From: an uncultured Bacteroidales bacterium
GTDB taxonomy: Bacteria > Bacteroidota > Bacteroidia > Bacteroidales > F082
Length of the DNA stretch: 63,887 nucleotides
Reading direction: 5' to 3'
Assembly: GCA_947302205.1 (NCBI GenBank)
Contig: CAMYVD010000008.1
Location: 1-63,887, forward strand
The notes under the pieces were generated by a model. The model was not told the DNA's origin. It did no database searches and was given only the letters and a program-made list of their open reading frames with translations. Positions within the stretch are counted from its first letter, which is position 1. Each line of letters begins with the position of its first letter. Below are positions 23,861 through 30,759 of this stretch, piece after piece. The translations under genes and the position numbers were made by a program.

Positions 23861-24258
23861 TTTGGGTAATACTTGTTATTATTGCAATCGTTATTGCATT
23901 TAGAATTGGCAGCAAGTCAGGCGAAATGATATCGAGTTCAACCAATGCCGGGGGAATGCGAGTTAAATATGCTAAACTATTAGAACATATTCTCAACGGG
24001 CATCCGGAAAGCAAAATTGTGGTTGAAACAAGGACATATCTTCGAGCAGGCGTATCTAATTACGGAGGGACAACAATGTTCCACGTTCAACAAAATGTTG
24101 GTGGTATTGTTTTGATTGACTATGAGGTGTCTCATAATCCCGCCGTTCCAAGTTTTACACTTCGTTATTCTTTCCCTGACACTATGGATCAGGATGAAAT
24201 GTATGACAGAATCTGTCAAGGAATACAAAACAAAATGGCTCAATTGTTTAATTATTAA
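23857..24258 (+). CDS. Membrane-anchored hypothetical protein
   Basis: Unrecognised 133-residue protein. Residues 1-16 (MIWVILVIIAIVIAFR) form one N-terminal transmembrane anchor without an obvious cleavage site. The rest is an alpha/beta domain, with KIVVETRTYLRAGVS, a strand-rich QQNVGGIVLIDYEV and an acidic terminal helix, likely on the cytoplasmic side given the following positive residues. ATGA overlap with the TerB-like gene implies translational coupling; together they could form a membrane-tethered TerB complex. That reading is inferred from arrangement only. Confidence 0.7.
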   Translation: MIWVILVIIAIVIAFRIGSKSGEMISSSTNAGGMRVKYAKLLEHILNGHPESKIVVETRTYLRAGVSNYGGTTMFHVQQNVGGIVLIDYEVSHNPAVPSFTLRYSFPDTMDQDEMYDRICQGIQNKMAQLFNY

Positions 24259-24271
24259 GTGTTTGTGAGAC

Positions 24272-24703
24272 ATGGGGCTATTTAATAGAACAAGAAATCC
24301 AAAACCGCCTTACGATACCTTGCCAGTGGAACAAAGGTATGCTTTGTATTTTCAACTCGAATACTTGACTATGAACGGTGTGCCAATACATGAAATGTCG
24401 TGGGCGTTTTCGTATTTGGAGAAAGCGGCAATTGCTTTTGGAATGACAAAAAAGCAGATAGAAGAGTTCACGCCTTTCTATAATACATACGAGAAAATAA
24501 TTGCCTATATCAAACAAATTTCTAATAGGCAGATTCTTGAATACATGATAAGCAACTGCTCAAACATCTTTTATCTTATGGGAGGTGATGAAAAGCACAA
24601 AATGCTTGGAGAACAAGCATATAAACTCTACGAGGATCTTGGGTTTTCTCATGAAGAAGTTCGGAGAATTACTAACAAGTACATGTATCGGAGTGAAATC
24701 TAG
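24272..24703 (+). CDS. Small helical hypothetical protein, TerB-associated
   Basis: A 143-residue, mostly helical protein with no recognised family. It begins MGLFNRTRNPKPPYDTLPVE and has three to four amphipathic helices (YALYFQLEYLTMNGVPIHEM, then FSYLEKAAIAFGMTKKQIEEF, split). The spacing of the helices is loosely similar to the TerB-like protein two genes upstream, so a divergent copy is possible. It has no signal peptide. It starts 13 bases after the membrane-anchored gene and is followed by the ADP-ribosylglycohydrolase remnant at 24730. Confidence 0.65.
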   Translation: MGLFNRTRNPKPPYDTLPVEQRYALYFQLEYLTMNGVPIHEMSWAFSYLEKAAIAFGMTKKQIEEFTPFYNTYEKIIAYIKQISNRQILEYMISNCSNIFYLMGGDEKHKMLGEQAYKLYEDLGFSHEEVRRITNKYMYRSEI

Positions 24704-24729
24704 TTGAAGCCTATAACAAAATCGATATT

Positions 24730-24822
24730 ATGTTAGGCGTATCTATCGGAGATGATGTTGGCTCATATTTCGAGTTCAACGGCGTCGCACGCTTTCCCTA
24801 CAAAACAATCAGATCAATATGA
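24730..24822 (+). pseudogene. ADP-ribosylglycohydrolase N-terminal remnant (30 codons)
   Basis: A 30-residue reading frame starting MLGVSIGDDVGSYFEFN, the signature N-terminus of ADP-ribosylglycohydrolase/DraG-family enzymes (usually MLGAIIGDIVGSxxEF). It stops with TGA at 24820-24822 and no downstream frame resembles the rest of the enzyme. The ATGA at 24819 starts the next gene, which is unrelated. Best read as a truncated gene left after replacement or deletion; a functional micropeptide is possible but unsupported. Confidence 0.6.
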
Positions 24823-25385
24823 AACACTCACTCGTTACGGTGCTCTTTACTGCAATGGTCTTTTGCTGTAGGGCAAACTCAAACGCTGAAACAACAGACG
24901 ATCATGTCAACAACATTATTGTCGTTGCTCCAATGGCAGGGAGTGATATGAAAGCGATAGACACTTTAAGCAAGAACGCGGTGCTTTTTTGTAGTGTCAA
25001 TTTGCGCAATAACATAATGCACTTTTTCGGTAAAGAATTGATTATGGATGAACCGTTGCACATTAAACAACAGATTGAAGAAATAGTCGCAATGGATAGC
25101 ATGTTGTCGGTTGAAAGGCGTGTGCTAAATATTGGTAATGTTGGCTTCGGAATAAACATTCACGATAGCGAGTTACTATTGATTTCAAGCACTCCCGTGG
25201 ATGATCCAAAGATAGAACAAGTAGTGGATTACCTCAGCAGCATTTATGGTGTACCAGAAGAAATGGAGCCATATCATTATTGGTGGCAAATCAAAGACGA
25301 TTATGAAAATCCTAGCGGATTGGTGCGGTTGAGGTCTCTGCGTGGCTCCGAAGATGGTGGAACAGTAATATTAATTACTCCATGA
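24819..25385 (+). CDS. Secreted hypothetical protein
   Basis: A 188-residue protein with a signal peptide (MKHSLVTVLFTAMVFCCRANS) and no recognised domain. The two cysteines near the end of the hydrophobic stretch could serve as a lipoprotein attachment site, though the lipobox is not canonical. The mature part has alternating strands and helices (KNAVLFCSVNLRNNIMHFFG, then ERRVLNIGNVGFGINIHD) and an aromatic patch EPYHYWWQIKDDY. It starts by ATGA overlap with the ADP-ribosylglycohydrolase remnant, at the end of the accessory cluster. No function can be assigned. Confidence 0.65.
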   Translation: MKHSLVTVLFTAMVFCCRANSNAETTDDHVNNIIVVAPMAGSDMKAIDTLSKNAVLFCSVNLRNNIMHFFGKELIMDEPLHIKQQIEEIVAMDSMLSVERRVLNIGNVGFGINIHDSELLLISSTPVDDPKIEQVVDYLSSIYGVPEEMEPYHYWWQIKDDYENPSGLVRLRSLRGSEDGGTVILITP

Positions 25386-25444
25386 CGATTTGCGAAGGTG
25401 AAAAGACGGTCGCTGTTAGGGTTATAGAACTATAAGGCTTACGT

Positions 25445-25650
25445 TTGATATCGAAAATTTCGACATCAAGTTGGAGAAGATAAGGTAATCGGACTGGAGC
25501 CTAACAGATTTGAAGCCATAAATCTTGAGGTCGATTTTTTCGAAATCATGTTTGAAGTGCCAATTTGGCACTTCAAACTATTATTCATCAAAGATCTCAA
25601 CTTGCTTAAATAGAGGTGGAAATCTTGAGGTGCAAAAATTGCACTTCAAG
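25445..25650. repeat. Array of four related palindromes
   Basis: Four dyads share TTGA...TCAA ends while their inner bases co-vary. Unit 1 (25445-25469): TTGAT-a-TCGAAA/TTTCGA-c-ATCAA. Unit 2 (25526-25548): TGA-gg-TCGA/TCGA-aa-TCA. Unit 3 (25550-25578): GTTTGAAGTGCC/GGCACTTCAAAC, 12 perfect pairs. Unit 4 (25624-25650): CTTGAgGTGCAA/TTGCACtTCAAG. Compensated changes argue for selected hairpins rather than chance. They fall between a minus-facing promoter box (25743-25735) and the secreted-protein gene. Confidence 0.7.
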
Positions 25651-25672
25651 TTGGTATAAAGAACAATCCCCA

Positions 25673-25720
25673 GCAAGCGTCACTTCTGGAGAGGCCCAAT
25701 TCCTCTCAATATCCGCTTGC
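25673..25720 (-). ncRNA. Nested stem-loop at start of a putative minus-strand RNA
   Basis: GCAAGCG (25673-25679) pairs with CGCTTGC (25714-25720) and encloses GAGAGG (25689-25694) paired with CCTCTC (25702-25707). On minus the structure begins about eight bases after the expected start site of TACCTTTGC (25743-25735) and precedes the four palindromes. An RNA of about 300 nt running toward 25440 is therefore plausible. No family was recognised. Confidence 0.4.
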
Positions 25721-25734
25721 CGAGGATTTTGACT

Positions 25735-25743
25735 GCAAAGGTA
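25735..25743 (-). promoter_or_regulatory. -7 box for putative palindrome-rich RNA
   Basis: GCAAAGGTA on plus reads TACCTTTGC on minus, matching TAnnTTTGC. There is no ORF on minus downstream, only the nested stem-loop and palindrome array. Confidence 0.4.
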
Positions 25744-25862
25744 TAAATATAATTAGATTATCCGCAAGTTTTTTAGCAATTTCAATAATAATTGATTTCT
25801 CTGTTTTTATCATCGTATATATTAATTATATGTATTAATGTTAAATAATATAATGTTTTTAT

Positions 25863-25871
25863 TATCTTTGC
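25863..25871 (+). promoter_or_regulatory. -7 box of ribonuclease-like gene
   Basis: TATCTTTGC, exact consensus, ending 10 bases before ATG 25882 and 19 before ATG 25891. The mRNA would be almost leaderless if the first ATG is used. Confidence 0.6.
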
Positions 25872-25890
25872 AAGTTTAAAAATGACTTGC

Positions 25891-26424
25891 ATGGAAAAAG
25901 AAAATCTATTAGATCTGCAACCGATAGGAGTAGGGTATTTTGGCAATATTTATGATCAATTCAAAGGAAAGGTAAAAGAAGCCTTTGATTTCCTTGTCGC
26001 TCGACAAAGTGGAGATTTGGTTGGCGTGTTTTATGATGATGAAATAGGTGATATAGATTTGGTTTGGGGTAGCAAAGAAGAGAATGCCGGACTTGCCCAT
26101 ATTATTTCCAAACATGTTGGCGAAGGGAAAGATTTTTCCACTATTGACGATGCTCGTCAAGCGATAGAGGACATTCTCGATCGCGGAGAGAAAGTTAAAA
26201 ATAATCGAGACAAAGTAATTTATGAACTGGAGGGACGGCGTGTTGTTATTAGGAAAAATCTCCGAGACAAGGCCACGGGCATTCTAATTGACGATAAAAA
26301 GAAATGGGTAGTTACATCATACGATAATAACGTACCCAAATCTGATAAGCTATCCGCTTTCACCCTAACTACCCCTGAAAGCGATGAAGGAGGCAGGGCT
26401 GTCGCCTCCGATGCTATTTCTTGA
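25891..26424 (+). CDS. Phage-type barnase/EndoU/ColicinE5-RelE-like nuclease domain protein
   Basis: A 177-residue protein whose core resembles the PBECR superfamily (phage-associated barnase/EndoU/colicin E5-D/RelE-like nucleases). It has the strand-helix pattern IGDIDLVWG, then GLAHIISKHVGEGKDF with a likely catalytic histidine, then a C-terminal sheet with VIYELEGRRVVIRKNL and KKWVVTSYDN. Such domains usually sit at the C-terminus of large phage or polymorphic-toxin proteins; here one stands alone with its own promoter. ATG 25891 is preferred because ATG 25882 lies only 10 bases from the promoter. The tail (FTLTTPESDEGGRA) is low complexity. No adjacent immunity or antitoxin protein is present. 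The assignment is by pattern, not by search. Confidence 0.6.
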   Translation: MEKENLLDLQPIGVGYFGNIYDQFKGKVKEAFDFLVARQSGDLVGVFYDDEIGDIDLVWGSKEENAGLAHIISKHVGEGKDFSTIDDARQAIEDILDRGEKVKNNRDKVIYELEGRRVVIRKNLRDKATGILIDDKKKWVVTSYDNNVPKSDKLSAFTLTTPESDEGGRAVASDAIS

Positions 26425-26531
26425 GCCTTCGGACTGGAACCGCTATTCGGCTCTGGTTGATTGCTTAAATCATTGCAAAAATATATAATTTTTTTATTCC
26501 CCGCAAGTGTTTTCTTCGTTTTTTTTGTAAT

Positions 26532-26575
26532 TCCCCATTATTGGGGAGTCCAAACCAGGGGAATCCCCATTATTG
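26532..26575. promoter_or_regulatory. Direct repeat TCCCCATTATTG x2, possible operator of iron operon
   Basis: TCCCCATTATTG at 26532-26543 and 26564-26575, 32 bases (three helical turns) apart. CCCC/GGGG dyads overlap them (26533-26536 with 26543-26546; 26558-26561 with 26565-26568). A -7-like box GATTTTTGC lies at 26603-26611. The position suits a repressor or activator of the porin-imelysin operon; the regulator is unknown. Confidence 0.45.
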
Positions 26576-26635
26576 ATGATTTTTTTGAAGGGAGCGATGT
26601 CGGATTTTTGCAGCGTGGATTAGTAAGAAAAAACA

Positions 26636-27931
26636 ATGAAAGCTAAACTGATTGCAAGTACTTTGTTAGTGGGGATCGCCTTGATGGCGAATGCCCTGCA
26701 GGCCCAGGATACCATTGCGAAAAAATCTCGTCTAACCGTTGGCGGCTACGGCGAGGCGGTGTATACCAGAAACTTCTATAGCGACAACATGTATCGTTAC
26801 TCGCATGCGGCCTCTTATGCCGATGCCCCAAGCCACGGACGGCTGGATCTGCCCCATGTGGTCCTGAACTTGGGCTACGACTTTGGCAAGGGATGGTCGA
26901 TGGGAACGGAAATTGAGTTTGAGCATGGTGGCAGCGAGGTCGCGGTGGAGATTGAGGCCGAGGAGACGGGTGAGTTCGAGCATGAGATTGAACGTGGAGG
27001 CGAGGTGGCCCTGGAGCAGTTCTGGGTTCAGAAGTCGTTCGGCAAGGGCTTCAACATTCGCTTGGGACACTTGGTGGTGCCTGTCGGGCAGACCAACAAA
27101 GCCCACATGCCCACGGAGTTCTTCACCTGCTACCGTCCCGAAGGCGAGTTCAACATCCTGCCTTGCACCTGGCATGAGACGGGCATCAGCCTCTGGGGAA
27201 AGCTCGGCAACTGGCGCTATGAGGCCATCGTGGTGCCTGCCCTCAACTCCAACATGTTCAACAACGCCAACTGGGTGAAGAACGGCTCGGCATCGGCCTA
27301 CGAGTTCCGTGTGGCCAACCGTTTGGCTGGGGTGCTGCGCATCGACAACTATTCCATCAAGAACCTGCATCTTGGCGTGAGCGGTTACATCGGAAACAGT
27401 TTCAACAATGACGCGGTCACAGACCAGTATTCCGAAACCAGCCCTTATAAAGAGGTGAAAGGCACGGTGATCATCGGCACCGCCGAGTTTGATTACAAGG
27501 CCAACGGCTTAGTGGTTCGCGGCAACTTCGATTACGGCTACCTTAGCGAGGCCAACCTGATTTCCGCCCATAACAAGAGCCAAAACCACCAGAGCTTTTC
27601 GCCCTATCCGCGCAGCATGGTGGGTGAGAAGGCCATCGCTTACGGCGGTGAGGCAGCTTACGACATCTTCCATCCGATCAAAGGCATTCCTAACCAAAAG
27701 CTATACGTCTTTGGCCGGTACGACTACTATGACAGCTATATCCCTTCGGCGTTGACCTTGACTGATTACCAATGGACCGACCGCCATGTGATGACCTTCG
27801 GCCTGAATTATTATCCCACCAATCAGATCGTCATCAAGGCTGAATATTCCAAACGCTTCCTCAAGGAGCAGTACAACGATGAGCCGAGCTTCAGCATTGG
27901 GGTGGCATATAGCGGTTTCTTCCTGAAATAA
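26636..27931 (+). CDS. Outer-membrane beta-barrel (porin-like) protein
   Basis: A 431-residue protein with a signal peptide (MKAKLIASTLLVGIALMANALQA) and many alternating amphipathic strands (LTVGGYGEAVYTRNFYSD, FNIRLGHLVVPVGQTN, VMTFGLNYYPTNQIVIKAEY), closing on a terminal phenylalanine-rich strand (SIGVAYSGFFLK). This fits a 16-18-strand porin-type barrel. An acidic insert near residues 100-115 (EIEAEETGEFEHEIE) may form a cation-attracting loop. It heads a four-gene run with imelysin, a di-heme protein and a cytochrome c biogenesis protein, so passage of iron or another metal is a reasonable inference. The sequence alone does not fix the substrate. Confidence 0.85.
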   Translation: MKAKLIASTLLVGIALMANALQAQDTIAKKSRLTVGGYGEAVYTRNFYSDNMYRYSHAASYADAPSHGRLDLPHVVLNLGYDFGKGWSMGTEIEFEHGGSEVAVEIEAEETGEFEHEIERGGEVALEQFWVQKSFGKGFNIRLGHLVVPVGQTNKAHMPTEFFTCYRPEGEFNILPCTWHETGISLWGKLGNWRYEAIVVPALNSNMFNNANWVKNGSASAYEFRVANRLAGVLRIDNYSIKNLHLGVSGYIGNSFNNDAVTDQYSETSPYKEVKGTVIIGTAEFDYKANGLVVRGNFDYGYLSEANLISAHNKSQNHQSFSPYPRSMVGEKAIAYGGEAAYDIFHPIKGIPNQKLYVFGRYDYYDSYIPSALTLTDYQWTDRHVMTFGLNYYPTNQIVIKAEYSKRFLKEQYNDEPSFSIGVAYSGFFLK

Positions 27932-27959
27932 CAAATCAACAAATTTAAATACAAATCCT

Positions 27960-29123
27960 ATGAAAAGATCAATCAAAACAAAGCTCCTAATCGCAATGTT
28001 AGGACTTGTTGCCCTGAGTGTCACCTCTTGTGGCAAAGACGACATCGTCGAAGAAAAGAACAAGGAAACCAAAGAAGCCATCGTCAAGCAGTACCTCGAC
28101 CAGACGGTATATCCTACCTATGGCAACCTGGCCGCTGAGGCCCAGAACCTGGTGGATCGCTTGGAGGCTTTGATGCTCGATGAAACCCAAAACAACCTCA
28201 ACCAAGCCGCCGAGAGCTTCCTTGAAGCCCGCAAGTGGTGGGAGAAGAGCGAGGCCTTCCTGTTCGGAGCCGCTTCCGATTTCGGCATCGACCCACACAT
28301 CGACTCGTGGCCTCTTGACGAGGATGCCTTCAACCGTTTGATGGACAGCCCAGAGATGATCGCCCAACTCGCCAACGACGAGGACGGCACCGTGGCCGGT
28401 GACCAACTGGGCAACGCATTGCTCGGCTTCCACGGCATTGAGTACATCCTGTTCCGTGACGGCCAGCCCCGCGATGTCAATGACCTTACCGACGACCAGC
28501 TGACCTATGTGGTGGCTGTCGCCCGCGACCTTCGCAACCGCTGCTTCCAACTTGAGGTGAGCTGGAACGACAATGCTCCTGCCGAACACGCTGCCCTGAT
28601 GGAGGAACTGGAGCTGAACACCACCGTCAACAGCAGCAACAACTCCTATGGTGCCAACATGCTCCTTGCCGGCCAGGCAGGCAGCACCTACGCCACCTTC
28701 ACCAACGCCCTGCAAGCCATCGCTGACGGCTGCATCGACATTGCTGACGAGGTGGGTACCTCCAAGATCGGAAAGCCTCACACCGGTGAGGACCCGCATT
28801 ATGTGGAATCGCCTTATAGCCAGAAGTCAAAGGAGGACTTTTATGACAACATGCTCAGCGTCCAGAACGCCTACATGGGTGGCATCATCAGCAACCGCGA
28901 CGAGGACCGCTCGCTGCATGCCTACATCGCCAGCGGCAATGCTGAGCTCGACACGAGAGTTGTCAACGCCATTAACAACGCCTTGGAGAAGATCAATGCC
29001 ATGAAGGCTCCGTTTGTGGAGTATTACGCAGACGCCTCTGCAGGTGTCGCCATGGAAGCCTGCCAGGCGCTCTCCGATGTGATGGCAGAGGTGAAGGAAG
29101 AATTAGCCAAAATGGATAAATAA
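27960..29123 (+). CDS. Imelysin-family (IrpA-like) periplasmic lipoprotein
   Basis: A 387-residue lipoprotein: signal sequence with lipobox LSVTSC (C24), then an imelysin domain of two four-helix bundles with the family signature GFHGIEYILF (156-165; GxHxxE) and DSWPLDEDAF (about 115-124). Imelysin proteins (IrpA, EfeO relatives) are iron-regulated and implicated in iron uptake, though they were first named as a peptidase. It lies 28 bases after the barrel gene and 19 before the di-heme protein. Together with these it resembles the Bacteroidota version of an EfeO-type acquisition system lacking the EfeU permease. Export to the periplasm or outer membrane is likely. Confidence 0.9.
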   Translation: MKRSIKTKLLIAMLGLVALSVTSCGKDDIVEEKNKETKEAIVKQYLDQTVYPTYGNLAAEAQNLVDRLEALMLDETQNNLNQAAESFLEARKWWEKSEAFLFGAASDFGIDPHIDSWPLDEDAFNRLMDSPEMIAQLANDEDGTVAGDQLGNALLGFHGIEYILFRDGQPRDVNDLTDDQLTYVVAVARDLRNRCFQLEVSWNDNAPAEHAALMEELELNTTVNSSNNSYGANMLLAGQAGSTYATFTNALQAIADGCIDIADEVGTSKIGKPHTGEDPHYVESPYSQKSKEDFYDNMLSVQNAYMGGIISNRDEDRSLHAYIASGNAELDTRVVNAINNALEKINAMKAPFVEYYADASAGVAMEACQALSDVMAEVKEELAKMDK

Positions 29124-29142
29124 TCAATAAAATAAGGATTTT

Positions 29143-30747
29143 ATGAAAAGATTCAATTCGATTGGACTCTTGGTCGTTGGTGGACTGATGGTTTCCGCCC
29201 TGTCCTCCTGCGGCCCCAAAGAGCCCATCCCCACCGATCCTCAGGTGCTTGAGGAGACCTATGCGGGTGGCGAACTCGGAACCACCTTCAACAACACCCA
29301 AACCGCCTACGAAGACCCCACCCCGGCGGTCATCAACGCGGGTTTGACCAACGCCTTCAAATACGGTGAGTATTTCTTTGAGCGTACCTACACCCAGAAC
29401 AACGAGCCTTTCGACGGCCTCGGACCGCTTTACATCCGCAGCAGCTGCATCGCCTGCCATCCCGGCTATGGTCACGGCAAGCGCATGACCCGCTATCGCG
29501 CTGACGACTGGGGCAATGGCTATCTGCTGGTTTTCACCGACCGCAACGACACCTACCTCAGCTCATACACCGGTATGCCACAGACCAAGGCCGTGGCGCC
29601 TTTCAAGGCTCCGCTGGACGAGACCAAGATCCAGATCAACTGGCTCAGCTATGTGGACGAGTGGGGCAACCGCTTCCCCGATGGCGAGTCCTATAGCCTG
29701 ATCTATCCTGAGGTCTACATCCCTGAGAATGCTTTCTATGTGCCGCTCGAGGTGGGTGGCAATCCAATCTCCTACAACGACTTCGTGTGCCGTCTGGAGT
29801 CCACCATCGGCATCTACGGCACCGGCCTCATCGACGCCATTCCTGACGACTCGCTGAAGGCTCAGTATCAGAAGGAGTACAACGACGGCTACATGAAGAA
29901 TGGTCTTAACCCGGCGATGTGGGACGGTACGGACTGGGCTCCCACCGGCTTGTATGGCAATACCAACCATCCTAAGAGATACACCTACGCTCTGACCCGT
30001 GGTCCTTTGCAGGACGCTCCGGGCGCCAACGCCATCTGGAACATCACCAATGTGACGCATCCCACCAAGATGGGCCATTACATGACCGCTGCCTACGCCA
30101 CCAAGGCCTCGAAGGATCCTGAGGTGCAGGCTGAATTCTACAACTACTTCCCGCAGTATAACCTTACCGGCGATGTGGAGACCGACATTTACAACTACTT
30201 GATGATGGCCAACATTCCCGATGAGCTTAAGGAGCCCGAGATGAGCGGAGAGGAATACTCTGATTTCATGGTATGGCACCGTGGCTTGGCTGTTCCTGCC
30301 GCCCGTAACTTAGGCGACGAGGAGATCCAGCGTGGCCGTCAGGTGTTCCGTGAGATTGGCTGTGCCTACTGCCACCGTCCTTCATGGCAGACGGGTGACG
30401 ATTATTTCACCGACCCAGCCGGCTTCTTCAGCGATGGCGACGACCGCCTGCCCCGTTATCCCAACCAGAAGATCTGGCCTTACAGCGACTACATCCAGCA
30501 CAAGCTCCACATGGAGAACGACATCCGCACCGGATGGTGCCGCACCACGCCGTTGTGGGGTAGGGGACTGTCCTCCATCTGCACGGGTGCCAGCGACCGT
30601 CTGCACGACTGCCGTGCACGCACCGTCATCGAGGCCATCATGTGGCATGGCAACGCCGAGAGCGACGCCCGCCGCACGGTGGAGAAGTTCCGTGAGCTTG
30701 ACAAAAAAGACCGCGACGCCGTCGTGAAGTTTATTGACGCAATTTAA
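29143..30747 (+). CDS. Di-heme c-type cytochrome oxidoreductase, DUF1111 family
   Basis: Lipoprotein (lipobox LSSC, C23) of 534 residues with two CxxCH heme-binding sites: CIACH at 102-106 and CAYCH at 407-411, followed by distal regions rich in aromatic and histidine residues. The family is the di-heme oxidoreductase/thiol oxidoreductase (DUF1111) that is repeatedly found beside imelysin proteins. A redox step on iron or another metal during uptake is the usual proposal, without biochemical proof here. The gene starts 19 bases after the imelysin gene and precedes a cytochrome c biogenesis gene that would supply covalent heme. Confidence 0.88.
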   Translation: MKRFNSIGLLVVGGLMVSALSSCGPKEPIPTDPQVLEETYAGGELGTTFNNTQTAYEDPTPAVINAGLTNAFKYGEYFFERTYTQNNEPFDGLGPLYIRSSCIACHPGYGHGKRMTRYRADDWGNGYLLVFTDRNDTYLSSYTGMPQTKAVAPFKAPLDETKIQINWLSYVDEWGNRFPDGESYSLIYPEVYIPENAFYVPLEVGGNPISYNDFVCRLESTIGIYGTGLIDAIPDDSLKAQYQKEYNDGYMKNGLNPAMWDGTDWAPTGLYGNTNHPKRYTYALTRGPLQDAPGANAIWNITNVTHPTKMGHYMTAAYATKASKDPEVQAEFYNYFPQYNLTGDVETDIYNYLMMANIPDELKEPEMSGEEYSDFMVWHRGLAVPAARNLGDEEIQRGRQVFREIGCAYCHRPSWQTGDDYFTDPAGFFSDGDDRLPRYPNQKIWPYSDYIQHKLHMENDIRTGWCRTTPLWGRGLSSICTGASDRLHDCRARTVIEAIMWHGNAESDARRTVEKFRELDKKDRDAVVKFIDAI

Positions 30748-30756
30748 TACCTTTGC
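30748..30756 (+). promoter_or_regulatory. -7-like box immediately before ccs gene
   Basis: TACCTTTGC matches the consensus and ends three bases before ATG 30760. Either an internal promoter giving a leaderless mRNA or a chance match within the operon. Confidence 0.3.
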
Positions 30757-30759
30757 ATT

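Noticed and set aside
25445-25650. Retron or reverse-transcriptase-linked RNA
   Set aside because: No reverse transcriptase gene lies within the window; hairpins alone do not support a retron.
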